Counted from the stretch's first letter, positions 16,942 to 25,825 are shown. The stretch is 64,000 bases of DNA from Roseburia hominis (GCA_040702975.1 CP159990.1:3100001-3164000), one strand, 5' to 3'. The notes: generated by a model from the letters alone, not told the origin. Numbers and translations are program-made.

Positions 16942-17367
16942 TTATATTCTGTCATGCGTGAGTGCGTTCATTAATTTCTCGTGATAATCGGGAAATGCGC
17001 GTTTCAATGAGATCGGACGCCCTTTTTCATTGAGGAAACAATGTTTTGTCACTCCCATGCAATGCACCATTCCGGTTTTTTCATCTGTTACTTCGTAACT
17101 GATTGCCAGCTTAATTCCGTTATATTCTTTTATTTTCGTCTGTATGGATACGGTATCTCCGAAATGTACCATTCGCATATACTCTGCTTCCACCGCAAGA
17201 ACCGGGCTTATGATCTTCCGCTCCTCCATCTCGGCATATGGCATTCCAAGCTGCTCCATATAGTCAATTCTGGCCTCCTCGAACCAACGGATGTAATTGG
17301 AATGATGAACGATCTTCATCTGGTCTGTCTCATAATACTGCACTTTATGTCTGTATGCTTCCGTCAT
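16942..17367 (-). CDS. YbgC/FadM-type acyl-CoA thioesterase
   Basis: 141 residues with a single hot-dog fold. The signature VQYYETDQMKIVHHSNYIRW carries the catalytic aspartate region of the 4-hydroxybenzoyl-CoA thioesterase family. It would hydrolyse short or medium acyl-CoA thioesters in the cytoplasm; the substrate is unknown. Its ATG overlaps the upstream aldo/keto reductase stop (ATGA), and thrS follows 18 bases later, placing it in the T-box operon. Confidence 0.85.
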   Translation of the reverse strand: MTEAYRHKVQYYETDQMKIVHHSNYIRWFEEARIDYMEQLGMPYAEMEERKIISPVLAVEAEYMRMVHFGDTVSIQTKIKEYNGIKLAISYEVTDEKTGMVHCMGVTKHCFLNEKGRPISLKRAFPDYHEKLMNALTHDRI

Positions 17368-18239
17368 TTCCTCGTACTCCTCTGAATCTTCGTTGCAAGG
17401 ATCGGGTCCGGATGCTCACCCGACCAGCCTGCCTGGGGCATGGACGAAATCAAATGCATATCCTCCTCTTCCAAAGAGAATCCAAACACTGACATATTCT
17501 CCTTCATTCGCTCCATAGAAGAGGACTTTGGCACCGGAATGATCTGATTCTGTACCAGATAACGCAGACAGATTTGAGCCGGAGATACCTGATACTTTTC
17601 TGATAGCTCCACCAGAAGCTTTTCTTCCAATACTCTCTGTCTTCCGATCGGACTCCATGCCTGTGGGTAAATATCATGTTCTTTCAAATACTGCAGTGCA
17701 TGGTGCTGCATATATCCCGGGTGTAGTTCCAGCTGATCCACTACCGGCTTTATCCGGCAGTTTTGAAGAATATTTTCCAGGTGCTGCGGAAGGAAATTGC
17801 TAAGGCCGAGGCCCCGGACCTTTCCCTCTGCGTAAAGTTCTTCCATCGCCCGCCAGGTCTCCAGATCTATCTCTTTCCAGTTCTCGCACTCGACTGTCGG
17901 GCGCGGCCAGTGGATCATGTAAATGTCCAGATAATCTGTCTGAAGCCGTTTCAGGGTATCCTCAAGGGCTTTTTTTGTCTTCTCATATCCCATCTCATCT
18001 TTCCACAGCTTGGAGGCGAGGAAGAATTTTTCTCTGGGAATGCCGCTTGCTTTCACTGCCTGCCCGATATATTCCTCTGTTCCGTAGAAAGATGCTGTGT
18101 CAAAATACCGGTAGCCTGCCTGAATCGCAGTCTCCAGGATTTCCACATTATTCCCTTGTACCGTCTTGTAGGTTCCGAAGCCCATACAGGGAATTTTCAT
18201 TCCATTATTCAGCGTGTAGGTGTCATAAATACTATCCAT
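17364..18239 (-). CDS. Aldo/keto reductase
   Basis: 291 residues, one TIM barrel. The catalytic tetrad is visible: D in YFDTASFYGTE, the Y of the same motif, K in ASKLWKDE and H in YMIHWPRP; the NADPH-binding end IPVPKSSSMERMKEN is present. It reduces aldehydes or ketones with NADPH; the substrate cannot be told. First gene behind the threonine T-box, about 340 bases downstream of the leader terminator, the gap being filled by a 127-bp tandem duplication. Confidence 0.9.
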   Translation of the reverse strand: MDSIYDTYTLNNGMKIPCMGFGTYKTVQGNNVEILETAIQAGYRYFDTASFYGTEEYIGQAVKASGIPREKFFLASKLWKDEMGYEKTKKALEDTLKRLQTDYLDIYMIHWPRPTVECENWKEIDLETWRAMEELYAEGKVRGLGLSNFLPQHLENILQNCRIKPVVDQLELHPGYMQHHALQYLKEHDIYPQAWSPIGRQRVLEEKLLVELSEKYQVSPAQICLRYLVQNQIIPVPKSSSMERMKENMSVFGFSLEEEDMHLISSMPQAGWSGEHPDPILATKIQRSTRK

Positions 18240-18303
18240 TCAGCCACTCTCCCTTCCTGACCTGTCTATTCTTTGCTTGAGGCAGCCTGCTGTTATTTCC
18301 GTA

Positions 18304-18544
18304 TTTCTACACCGTGCGTGCCGCCACTTCGATTCCGCTTCGCTTCATCTCAGTCGCGGGCAGCCTGCCTATGCTGAACGAACTGCATAACTCATTGTGC
18401 AAGCACATTCGCTCTGCTGTCTTTTCCACGTTTCTACACCGTGCGTGCCGCCACTTCGATTCCGCTTCGCTTCATCTCAGTCGCGGGCAGCCTGCCTATG
18501 CTGAACGAACTGCACAGCTCATTGTGCAAGCACATTCGCTCTGC
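18304..18544. repeat. 127-bp tandem duplication between T-box and aldo/keto reductase
   Basis: Copy 1 18304-18430 and copy 2 18431-18544 (truncated at its right end) are nearly identical with period 127; the only difference I see is CATAACTC versus CACAGCTC. Neither copy has a credible gene. It lengthens the leader of the operon and looks recent. Confidence 0.9.
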
Positions 18545-18577
18545 CCTTCGTCCAGCGCACGCACTCCTTGCCTCGCG

Positions 18578-18828
18578 CAAAAAAATCCCTCACAGTATTT
18601 TTGATTTAATACTGCAAGGGACGAGTCATCATTTTACTCGCGGTTCCACCCCGCTTGCCTTGGCTTTGGGCCAGGGCCACTTCGTTTGGACGGTAACGGT
18701 GTCCGGCCGTGCTGCTCGTCGCAGCCGCTCAGAGGTGGTCTTCAAATATACCGTGACAGGAGACTTCCAGCCGATGATCTCCCTCTCTTAGATCCGTGTA
18801 TATTCTACTCTTCTCGTCAACACGTTTG
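18578..18828 (-). ncRNA. T-box leader, probably threonine-specific
   Basis: The minus strand contains the invariant T-box sequence GGGTGGAACCGCG (18639-18654) followed by a factor-independent terminator (GTCCCTTGCAGTATT pairing with AATACTGTGAGGGAT, then seven T at 18585-18579). Upstream, GAATATAC and GTATATTT close the upper part of stem I, and the 3' side reads GAAGACCACCTCTGAG, in which ACC fits as the specifier codon for threonine. Uncharged tRNA-Thr would stabilise the antiterminator and allow transcription of aldo/keto reductase, thioesterase and thrS. The specifier assignment is by eye. Confidence 0.88.
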
Positions 18829-18834
18829 TTTATC

Positions 18835-18863
18835 ATTATAAACATGGGACTTTCATTTGTCAA
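18835..18863 (-). promoter_or_regulatory. Sigma-A promoter of the T-box operon
   Basis: Perfect -35 TTGACA (18858-18863) and -10 TATAAT (18835-18840) on the minus strand with 17 bases between, immediately upstream of the T-box leader. Confidence 0.9.
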
Positions 18864-18906
18864 TCAGTAAAATCCGAAAATCTTCACCCTTTGGAATCCT
18901 ACTGCT

Positions 18907-19707
18907 CTACACCCTTCTCCCCGACACCCACATTTTCAAAACCCCAAAAAACTCCCTGGTCATATAATTCACCAGCATAATCTTCGTCGTAGGCGCGGGA
19001 AGTACCGCCACATTCCCATATCCCACCTGTCCTGCAATCTTCACTGCGCGATACATATGGAAACTGTTCGTAACAACACCGACCCGGACTTGCTGCAAAC
19101 TCTCTTCGTCTTCGGCGAAATGCCTCTCCTTCCGCTCGCCTTTTCTGGCACTTTCCGTCGTTTCCCGCCGCAGATCCTCCAGCAGAATCTTCCCCGAATA
19201 TGCCAGATTCTCCCTGGTGGTAGTTGATTTCTCCTCTGTCAGAATCCTTCCCGGAGCGATCCCGCATTTTCTGAGGTAGGCAGCCATCGCACGCCCTTCC
19301 GGCAAGGATTCCCCGTGTCCCTGCCCGCCGGATACGATCACCTTCGTATCCGGGTTCTCTCTCAGATACCGGATTGCCGCATCCATACGCTGCCTTAGCG
19401 CATCGGTAAGGTGGTACCCGTCCACCTTCGCCCCCAGGACGATCAAATACCTGCAGCCTTCATTCGGAACATTTCTTCGCATCCCGCTAATGACCAGAAG
19501 CTCCACAATTCCGAACAGCACCAGGATCACTGTTTCCATAAAACGGACTCCCCGTAGAACCTCTACGGGGAGCAGCTTTTTCTTCCACTCAAACAGAAGG
19601 ATCGCAAGCCCCAGAATCAGCCAGAACCTGGGGAACCTGGAATTCCACCTGCGCAGATATTTACAGATTGCTATATAATATAAAATACATAAGATTCCGA
19701 TGATCAC
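18907..19707 (-). CDS. YdcF/SanA-like DUF218 membrane protein
   Basis: 266 residues. N-terminal ~85 residues hold three hydrophobic segments, then the DUF218 domain: YLIVLGAKVDGYHLTDALRQ, VIVSGGQGHGESLPEGRAMA, TTTRENLAYSGKILLED and TNSFHMYRAVKIA. The family is associated with cell-envelope functions (SanA, ElyC) but its reaction is unproven. The start is GTG at 19707, three bases after the stop codon of the SEC-C gene, so the pair is an operon. A low-complexity basic insert (RRETTESARKGERKERHF) interrupts the domain. Confidence 0.85.
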   Translation of the reverse strand: MIIGILCILYYIAICKYLRRWNSRFPRFWLILGLAILLFEWKKKLLPVEVLRGVRFMETVILVLFGIVELLVISGMRRNVPNEGCRYLIVLGAKVDGYHLTDALRQRMDAAIRYLRENPDTKVIVSGGQGHGESLPEGRAMAAYLRKCGIAPGRILTEEKSTTTRENLAYSGKILLEDLRRETTESARKGERKERHFAEDEESLQQVRVGVVTNSFHMYRAVKIAGQVGYGNVAVLPAPTTKIMLVNYMTREFFGVLKMWVSGRRV

Positions 19708-19710
19708 GGC

Positions 19711-20220
19711 CTATTTATTCTTTCCACAGCACTTTTTATATTTCTTTCCACTTCCGCACGGACAAGGATCATTCGGGTATACTTTCTTCTCCACATGAAC
19801 TGTACGGGAATTCTTCTGCTCCTTGTAAAGCGCTTTCCTCGTCTCCTCGTCAAAGATCGCCTCCCACTGGGGAAGCTCATAAAGCCAGTCTGCCTTGGCA
19901 TCTACCATGTTCTTATAGAGCAGTTCTTTATCAAATCCAAGACTTACCTCGGTATCCTCATCCATGGTCTCGATCGGATTCGGAGTCTTAAGACTATCGT
20001 TTATTCCATCTAAGAACCCCGTCATAGTAAATACTTCCACGCCATACTTCTCGGCCAGCTCTTTCACCGTACCCTTTACTTCCTCGTCCGGGTTTTCCAG
20101 CAATTTCGCATAAATCTCTTTTTCAATCTGGAAATAGGTGCCCCAGAACTTCTGGAGTTCATTCTGGTCCATTTCCTTAGAATATGCAGTATCTCTCCAC
20201 TGTTCTAATAATGTACTCAT
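19711..20220 (-). CDS. SEC-C motif protein
   Basis: 169 residues from ATG 20220, chosen because AAAGGAGA lies nine bases upstream. The C-terminus is a SEC-C zinc motif, [16 protein letters not shown], like the tail of SecA. The first ~140 residues are helical and acidic and are not a domain I recognise. SEC-C proteins may bind SecB-like partners or ribosomes; no specific role can be stated. Followed directly by the YdcF-like gene. Confidence 0.8.
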   Translation of the reverse strand: MSTLLEQWRDTAYSKEMDQNELQKFWGTYFQIEKEIYAKLLENPDEEVKGTVKELAEKYGVEVFTMTGFLDGINDSLKTPNPIETMDEDTEVSLGFDKELLYKNMVDAKADWLYELPQWEAIFDEETRKALYKEQKNSRTVHVEKKVYPNDPCPCGSGKKYKKCCGKNK

Positions 20221-20396
20221 CGTGCAAATTCTCCTTTTATTCTTACTCCCGCAGACTATCCGGCTCATTCTCTTCTTTCTGGCGCGCCTCACATGGCCAT
20301 TTTCCATATCCGCATCGGCATTCTGTAAGTTCCGTCAAGTCTGACATTTACTTCATATATCATACAGCATTTCTACTGTCTTTGCAAAACATTTTC

Positions 20397-20425
20397 TTGT
20401 AGAAATGCATTTTTCTATATATAAT
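20397..20425 (+). promoter_or_regulatory. Promoter of small membrane protein gene
   Basis: -35-like TTGTAG (20397-20402), 17-base spacer, -10 TATAAT (20420-20425), 43 bases before the ATG. Confidence 0.65.
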
Positions 20426-20467
20426 GAGATAAAGTCTTATATAAAAACACTGAAAAGAGGGTTCCTT

Positions 20468-20716
20468 ATGAAAAAAACGAAACGAATTCTGGCGCTTGTA
20501 GGAGTCTTTCTCCTCATTGGTATGTATGCGTGTACCCTGATTTTTGCCCTGCTTGATGACAGCAGAACCATGTGGCTGTTCAAAGCCTCCGTCGCCTGCA
20601 CGATTCTGGTCCCGGTGCTTCTCTATGCGTATACCCTGTTCTATCGGCTGTCCAGGCGGAACGACTCCCGGAAGATGGACATTACCGAATCCACACCGGA
20701 GGATAAGTTAAAATAA
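20468..20716 (+). CDS. Small two-helix membrane protein
   Basis: 82 residues. Start at ATG 20468 is supported by AGAGGG six bases upstream and a promoter further up. Two hydrophobic helices (ILALVGVFLLIGMYACTLIF and ACTILVPVLLYAYTLFY) are joined by a short loop, with a charged C-terminal tail. No family or function recognised. Its last 35 bases overlap a possible small gene on the opposite strand (20682-20822). Confidence 0.7.
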   Translation: MKKTKRILALVGVFLLIGMYACTLIFALLDDSRTMWLFKASVACTILVPVLLYAYTLFYRLSRRNDSRKMDITESTPEDKLK

Positions 20717-20822
20717 TCCTCCGGGGGATTACCTGTTCCTGTTCTTTTAATTTTTTTCTTCTGCTTAAATATTCTTCCATCGAAAGACTTTCCCGCGTAT
20801 TTACTTGTTTTTCCTTTTGCAT
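20682..20822 (-). CDS. Possible 46-residue basic protein, convergent overlap
   Basis: A short minus-strand frame with an excellent ribosome-binding site (AAAGGAG eight bases before ATG 20822). It encodes a charged helical peptide (MQKEKQVNTRESLSMEEYLS start; IPRRIILTYPPVWIR end). It runs tail-to-tail with the small membrane protein gene, overlapping by 35 bases. No homologue that I can name; supported only by the translation signal. Confidence 0.45.
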   Translation of the reverse strand: MQKEKQVNTRESLSMEEYLSRRKKLKEQEQVIPRRIILTYPPVWIR

Positions 20823-21001
20823 ATACGAATCTCCTTTCCCCTTATTTCTGTCTAATCCCCGACATTTTCATTATATGATGGCATTCCCGTGTCTATGACA
20901 TAATCTTTGCAACTCTTACTTTATTTATCATACTTCGCAAATGTGACTACCCTGTGGACAGTTTCTAAAATTTCTCTGCTGCATTTCTTAAGAAATTCTG
21001 A
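20823..21001. other. Intergenic, divergent region before asnA
   Basis: AT-rich, no open frame of note. Carries the upstream region of the small minus-strand frame and the asnA promoter at its right end. Confidence 0.4.
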
Positions 21002-21030
21002 TTGACATTTTCCCGAGTTTTACATAAACT
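21002..21030 (+). promoter_or_regulatory. asnA promoter
   Basis: -35 TTGACA (21002-21007), 17-base spacer, -10 TAAACT (21025-21030); the gene's GAAAGGAAG site and ATG follow at 21051-21066. Confidence 0.75.
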
Positions 21031-21065
21031 AGGAAGAGTATAGTGCAACAGAAAGGAAGATACGC

Positions 21066-22076
21066 ATGGAAAATCTAATCATACCGGAAAACTACCACGC
21101 GCCGCTTACGATCCGCGAGACCGAAGTCGCGATCAAGGAAGTCAAAGACCATTTTGAGCGTGCGCTGGCAAAGGCACTGCATCTGACCCGTGTATCCGCG
21201 CCCCTCTTCGTGCGCCCGGAGACCGGCCTTAACGATAACTTGAACGGCGTGGAACGCCCTGTATCCTTCGGAGTCAAGGAACAGAACGACAAGGAGGTAG
21301 AGATCGTCCATTCTCTTGCCAAATGGAAACGTTACGCCCTCAAGCGCTACGGCTTTCATTCAGGAGAGGGGCTTTACACGGACATGAGCGCGATCCGCAG
21401 AGATGAGGAGACGGACAATATTCACTCTATTTATGTGGATCAGTGGGATTGGGAGAAAGTGATCTCCAAAGAAGAGCGCAACATGGAGACCCTGGAATAC
21501 ACCGTAAACAAAGTGTACAGCGCATTAAAAGAGACCGAGCAGTTCATGGCACGCCGTTACAACTACATAGATGCCTTCCTGCCGGACGATATCACCTTCG
21601 TTACCTCCCAGGAACTGGAAACCCTGTATCCGGATCTGACGCCGAAGGAAAGAGAACACCGCTATGCCAAGGCCAAGGGCGCCATTTTCGTAAAACAGAT
21701 CGGCAAGACTCTGGCCTCAGGCAAACCGCATGATGGACGGGCGCCGGACTATGACGACTGGGAACTGAACGGTGATATCATCGTTTACTATCCGCTCCTT
21801 GATATCGCTCTGGAGCTCTCTTCCATGGGAATCCGCGTGGACGAGGCAGCTCTGAAGCGCCAGCTTCGGATCTCAGGCTGTGAGGAGAGGGCCCAGCTCG
21901 ACTTCCAGAAGGCGCTTTTAAATGGGGAGCTTCCCTACACGGTAGGCGGAGGAATCGGTCAGTCCCGTATCTGTATGTTCTATCTGCGCAAGGCCCACAT
22001 CGGGGAGGTGCAGTCCTCTATCTGGCCGGAAGATGTGATGACATACGCTGCGGAGCATGATCTGCATCTGCTGTAA
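21066..22076 (+). CDS. asnA: Aspartate-ammonia ligase (asparagine synthetase A)
   Basis: 336 residues, full length. Makes asparagine from aspartate, ammonia and ATP. The class II synthetase-like fold is recognisable from SAPLFVRPETGLNDNLNG, the motif SIYVDQWDWEKVI, DYDDWELNGDIIVYYP and the C-terminal VGGGIGQSRICMFYL. Transcribed alone from its own promoter and closed by a strong terminator at 22082-22138. Confidence 0.96.
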   Translation: MENLIIPENYHAPLTIRETEVAIKEVKDHFERALAKALHLTRVSAPLFVRPETGLNDNLNGVERPVSFGVKEQNDKEVEIVHSLAKWKRYALKRYGFHSGEGLYTDMSAIRRDEETDNIHSIYVDQWDWEKVISKEERNMETLEYTVNKVYSALKETEQFMARRYNYIDAFLPDDITFVTSQELETLYPDLTPKEREHRYAKAKGAIFVKQIGKTLASGKPHDGRAPDYDDWELNGDIIVYYPLLDIALELSSMGIRVDEAALKRQLRISGCEERAQLDFQKALLNGELPYTVGGGIGQSRICMFYLRKAHIGEVQSSIWPEDVMTYAAEHDLHLL

Positions 22077-22081
22077 AAATC

Positions 22082-22138
22082 AGCCGGGACAAATGCTTTT
22101 GGGGAACTCTTTTTCCCTGGCATTTGCCCCGGCTTTTT
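22082..22138 (+). terminator. asnA terminator
   Basis: Stem AGCCGGG-ACAAATGC pairs with GCATTTGC-CCCGGCT (one mismatch), followed by TTTTT, six bases after the stop codon. Confidence 0.9.
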
Positions 22139-22209
22139 CCATTTCATAAGAAAATGCGTCCTATGACATATAAACGGTTCGCAGGATTTTTCCCGATATA
22201 GGCTGCCCT

Positions 22210-22866
22210 CTAAAACTCTTTTCTCTCCATGATCCTGACCGAACACAGGTAAGAAAGGAGCATGACTCCGACCATCACCACGCCGGCTGCCAACAACATC
22301 TGCACACGGTAATCTGTAAATAACTTTCCAATCAGATCATACATATTGACCCCGATTTTATCACAAATAAATGTGAATAACAATCCCAGCACCACCAGAA
22401 GCCCCCATACAAGCATAGAACAGAACCTTATTTTATCCGGCTTAAATTTCAAGTCAATCGGTATTGTCAACGCATTTGAAATATTTGCTATCACAAATGC
22501 CGCAATCATACATGTTAGTATATATCCACCGGGAATCCCTCTCTGCCGGATATGCAGTACGATTCCGGACAACACACCGGTAAAAAGAATGGCACTCCCC
22601 GTCATGATAAAATTATAAATGTATTTTTCCCGCACATATTCTCTTCTGTTAACCGGCAGAGAAAAAAGGTATGCTGCTCCGTCATTATAATTGTCATAAG
22701 CAATAGTACTCTGCACAAAGGACGAAAGTGCGATGGTCATATAAAAGATTGAAAATGTGGGATCATCAAATACCAGTATAAATACGATTCCCAAAAGTCC
22801 AAATGTCGCAAAAAATGTTTTTTGATTCTTAAGCAGCTTAAAATCCTTGATCAATAATGCTTTCAT
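22210..22866 (-). CDS. ABC-2 type transporter permease
   Basis: 218 residues with about six hydrophobic helices (FFATFGLLGIVFILVF; YILTCMIAAFVIANISNAL; MLLAAGVVMVGVMLLSYL). It opens MKALLIKDFKLLKNQKT, typical of small ABC-2 permeases in GntR-ABC operons. Its start overlaps the ATPase stop codon by one base (TAATG). Likely partner of the ATPase at 22866-23711; substrate unknown, possibly peptide antibiotic or envelope stress related, as for YtrA-regulated systems. Confidence 0.85.
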   Translation of the reverse strand: MKALLIKDFKLLKNQKTFFATFGLLGIVFILVFDDPTFSIFYMTIALSSFVQSTIAYDNYNDGAAYLFSLPVNRREYVREKYIYNFIMTGSAILFTGVLSGIVLHIRQRGIPGGYILTCMIAAFVIANISNALTIPIDLKFKPDKIRFCSMLVWGLLVVLGLLFTFICDKIGVNMYDLIGKLFTDYRVQMLLAAGVVMVGVMLLSYLCSVRIMERKEF

Positions 22867-23711
22867 TATGCTTCACCTCTCGACATCATCAAAATCACTT
22901 CGTCAATATTGCTCTTTTCCACCACAACCTCCGGGTAGTTATCCAGATAAAACTGTTTCTGGTCTGTCAGGCAGCTATACCCAAATCTTTCTTTTTTGTA
23001 GCGCAAAATATAGCGTCTGTCCGTTTTCTCAAACTGTTCACTGCTCATCTTAAGAAGTCCATACGCATCTAAAAGTGCATCCGTGTCCTCATGCAGAATG
23101 ATTTCCCCGTCATTTATCATATAGATATCATCACACAGCCCTTCCAAATCGGCGGAAATGTGGGAACTGATCAGGATAGACCTGTCTCCCGATTCCATAT
23201 AATCGCGCAGGATATCCAAAAGTTCATCCCTTGCGATCACGTCCATTCCCGCTGTCGGTTCGTCCAGGATAAGTAACCTTGCCTGGTGGGAAATCGCAAT
23301 CAAGACATGCAGCTTCTGCCTCATTCCGGTAGAAAATTGATTGATCAATTTATCGGCAGGCAGTTCCAACTCCTTACATCTCTTTAAAAACTCTTCTTTT
23401 TGAAATCCATGATAAAGATTCTGAAGCACCGGAAGCAGATCCTTTATGCTGAGTGTTCCGCAAAAACCGGAAGACGCGAGCACGACTCCGATATCCTCCC
23501 GATCTGTCTTCGTAATTTTCTGAATGGGCTTTCCGAATAACTCTATCTCACCGCTATCTGGCCTTATCAATCCCAGGGCTGCCTTAAAGGTGGTACTTTT
23601 TCCCGCCCCATTTTTACCAATCAATCCGGTGATGCGCCCGGGCTGTACCTCCATCGTACAATTCAGCTCAAATCCGTCATACTTTTTCTTCACATTCTTT
23701 AATCTAAGCAT
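22866..23711 (-). CDS. ABC transporter ATP-binding protein
   Basis: 281 residues from ATG 23711, which is preceded by GGAGG lying in the stop region of the GntR gene. Walker A is GLIGKNGAGKSTTFK, signature FSTGMRQKLH (LSGGQ-like), Walker B RLLILDEPTAGMD and the H-loop ILISSHISADLEG. The last ~70 residues are a family-specific tail. Energises the permease encoded next. Part of a regulator-ATPase-permease operon. Confidence 0.92.
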   Translation of the reverse strand: MLRLKNVKKKYDGFELNCTMEVQPGRITGLIGKNGAGKSTTFKAALGLIRPDSGEIELFGKPIQKITKTDREDIGVVLASSGFCGTLSIKDLLPVLQNLYHGFQKEEFLKRCKELELPADKLINQFSTGMRQKLHVLIAISHQARLLILDEPTAGMDVIARDELLDILRDYMESGDRSILISSHISADLEGLCDDIYMINDGEIILHEDTDALLDAYGLLKMSSEQFEKTDRRYILRYKKERFGYSCLTDQKQFYLDNYPEVVVEKSNIDEVILMMSRGEA

Positions 23712-23715
23712 CTCG

Positions 23716-24087
23716 TTAGTCCTCCAAAACAAGCTCAAATAATTCTTTCATTTCCTGATCGCTCATCCCGCAGCTTCTACCTTTTCGGATGGCCATCTCC
23801 AAATCGGTCTCCACTTCCTTGCGTTTCTGCTCCAGCATCAGTTCCTGATTGGCGCATGCCACAAAGCTCCCTTTGCCATGCACCGTAATGACGAACCCTT
23901 CTTCTTCCAGGGTATCGTATGCTTTCTTGGCGGTCAGTGCACTGACCTTAAGTTCTTTAGCTAAAGTACGAACAGACGGCAGCATCGTCTCTTCCTGTAA
24001 TTCCCCCTGCATGATCTTGCCCTTAATCTGATCTACGATCTGCTCATAGATCGGCTGCATGGAGGAATGGTTAATAATCAACTTCAT
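23716..24087 (-). CDS. GntR-family regulator, YtrA type
   Basis: 123 residues. A winged helix-turn-helix (IYEQIVDQIKGKIMQGEL; LPSVRTLAKELKVSALTAKK; GFVITVHGKGSFVA) followed only by a short helical dimerisation tail, the size typical of YtrA-type repressors. It is first in the operon with the ABC genes and probably represses itself through the symmetrical operator overlapping its promoter at 24107-24155. Confidence 0.92.
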   Translation of the reverse strand: MKLIINHSSMQPIYEQIVDQIKGKIMQGELQEETMLPSVRTLAKELKVSALTAKKAYDTLEEEGFVITVHGKGSFVACANQELMLEQKRKEVETDLEMAIRKGRSCGMSDQEMKELFELVLED

Positions 24088-24106
24088 GTTACCCCTCCTT
24101 CGTTGT

Positions 24107-24155
24107 AAACAGTATATAACAGTCAGTAACTGTTGTCAACTGTTTTATACTGTTT
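24107..24155 (-). promoter_or_regulatory. Promoter and palindromic operator of the GntR-ABC operon
   Basis: Minus-strand -35 TTGACA (24134-24139), 17-base spacer, -10 TATACT (24111-24116). Outer arms AAACAGTATA (24107-24116) and TATACTGTTT (24146-24155) and an inner AACAGT...AACTGTT dyad (24118-24134) cover both promoter boxes, so a bound GntR protein would block RNA polymerase. Confidence 0.85.
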
Positions 24156-24185
24156 ATCTTGAATTTTTTAATAACTCTATTGAAA

Positions 24186-24234
24186 TACCGGGATAAATTT
24201 CCACCGCCCCTTCACTTAGGTATGTTTGGCAGCA
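24186..24234 (+). repeat. Interspersed repeat, copy 2 of 6
   Basis: Degenerate copy: TACCGGGATAAATTTCCACC at the left, then TTCACTTAGGTATGTTTGGC. The internal dyad is eroded. The purA terminator adjoins on the right. Confidence 0.75.
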
Positions 24235-24268
24235 AAAAAGAGAGCGCACCTGAATCAAATACGCTCTC
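24234..24268 (-). terminator. purA terminator
   Basis: GAGAGCG...CGCTCTC stem (24240-24246 with 24262-24268) with six T following on the minus strand; 36 bases past the purA stop. Confidence 0.85.
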
Positions 24269-24303
24269 CATCTTATCAAATTTAACAGCAAAAGCTACAC
24301 GAT

Positions 24304-25578
24304 CTATCTGAAAATAATATCATGTCTTCCCGGTCCATTGGAAACCATCGTGATCGGATAACCTATCTCTTTCTCAATGAACTCGATATAGTTCCGGCAG
24401 TTCTCCGGCAGGTCCTCATACCTCTTAATACCGCGGATATCGCACTTCCAGCCCGGAAGTTTCACCAATACCGGCTTTGCCTTCTCCAGAAGATGTGTGG
24501 TCGGAAATTCCTTCGTCACCTCACCGTTCACCTCATATCCCACGCATACCGGAATCTCGTCCAGGTATCCGAGAACATCTACCACGGTAAATGCCACGTC
24601 CGTCGTTCCCTGCAGACGGCAGCCATACTTGGATGCCACACAGTCAAACCAGCCCATACGTCTCGGGCGTCCGGTCGTTGCTCCGAACTCTCCGCCGTCA
24701 CCACCGCGGCGTCTCAGTTCATCTGCCTCCTCACCGAAAATCTCACTTACAAATGCTCCCGCACCGACAGCGCTGGAATATGCCTTACATACCGTGATCA
24801 CCTGCTTGATCTCATAGGGTGGAATACCGGCACCAATTGCGCCGTAAGCCGCAAGCGTAGAAGAAGAAGTAACCATCGGATAGATTCCGTGATCCGGGTC
24901 CTTAAGTGTGCCGAGCTGGCCCTCAAGAAGAATCTCCTTGCCTTCCTTGATTGCCTGATCCAGGAACAGGGAAACATTGCACACATACGGCTCGACCATC
25001 TTCTTATATTCCATCAGTTCTGCAAAAAGCTCGTCCGGATTGATCAGCGGCTTGTGGTACAGATGCTCAAGAAGGACATTCTTCTGCTCTGCCACACGCT
25101 TTACCTTCTCCCTTAACAACTCTTCATCGAAGAGCTCACTGATCTGGAAACCAATCTTTGCATATTTATCAGAATAGAACGGTGCAATTCCTGATTTCGT
25201 AGAGCCGAAGGATTTGCCTCCCAGACGTTCCTCCTCATACGCATCAAAATTCTTGTGATAAGACATCACCATCTGCGCACGCTCGGAAACCAGAATCTTC
25301 GGAGACGGAACGCCTCTGTCGATAATGGACTGGATCTCATGGAACAATACCGGAATATCCACCGCCACTCCATTTCCTATAATACTGGTCGTGTGCTCGT
25401 AGAACACGCCTGACGGTAGTGTATGGAGTGCAAATTTGCCATAGTCGTTGATGATTGTATGACCGGCATTCGCACCGCCCTGAAAACGAATGATGATATC
25501 CGCTTTCTCAGCAAGCATATCTGTGATCTTGCCCTTTCCTTCGTCGCCCCAGTTCGCACCTACTACTGCTTTTACCAT
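24304..25578 (-). CDS. purA: Adenylosuccinate synthetase
   Basis: 424 residues, complete. Joins IMP and aspartate with GTP in AMP synthesis. The glycine-rich loop GANWGDEGKGK at the N-terminus, the GGANAGHTI motif with catalytic histidine, EGQLGTLKDPDHGIYP and the GTP-binding end are all present. Start ATG follows AGGAGG. Monocistronic, with a terminator and repeat copy 2 downstream. Confidence 0.96.
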   Translation of the reverse strand: MVKAVVGANWGDEGKGKITDMLAEKADIIIRFQGGANAGHTIINDYGKFALHTLPSGVFYEHTTSIIGNGVAVDIPVLFHEIQSIIDRGVPSPKILVSERAQMVMSYHKNFDAYEEERLGGKSFGSTKSGIAPFYSDKYAKIGFQISELFDEELLREKVKRVAEQKNVLLEHLYHKPLINPDELFAELMEYKKMVEPYVCNVSLFLDQAIKEGKEILLEGQLGTLKDPDHGIYPMVTSSSTLAAYGAIGAGIPPYEIKQVITVCKAYSSAVGAGAFVSEIFGEEADELRRRGGDGGEFGATTGRPRRMGWFDCVASKYGCRLQGTTDVAFTVVDVLGYLDEIPVCVGYEVNGEVTKEFPTTHLLEKAKPVLVKLPGWKCDIRGIKRYEDLPENCRNYIEFIEKEIGYPITMVSNGPGRHDIIFR

Positions 25579-25825
25579 GATAATTCCTCCTGAATTCTAA
25601 AAGCGCGGCTTTCACACGCTTCGCTTGTATATGGATATCCGTACCCTCAGATACCCAAAATCAACGATAAGATTATACTACATTTTTCCTCAAATGTATA
25701 CTCCTATTTTCCGCAAAAGCCCCAAAATCCGCCAAAATAAAGTCCACCGTACCTCATTTCAGAAATGTCCTGCAACCAAAACAGGGCCTACCGTACCTTA
25801 TATCAGGTATATGCAGCACCTCAAA

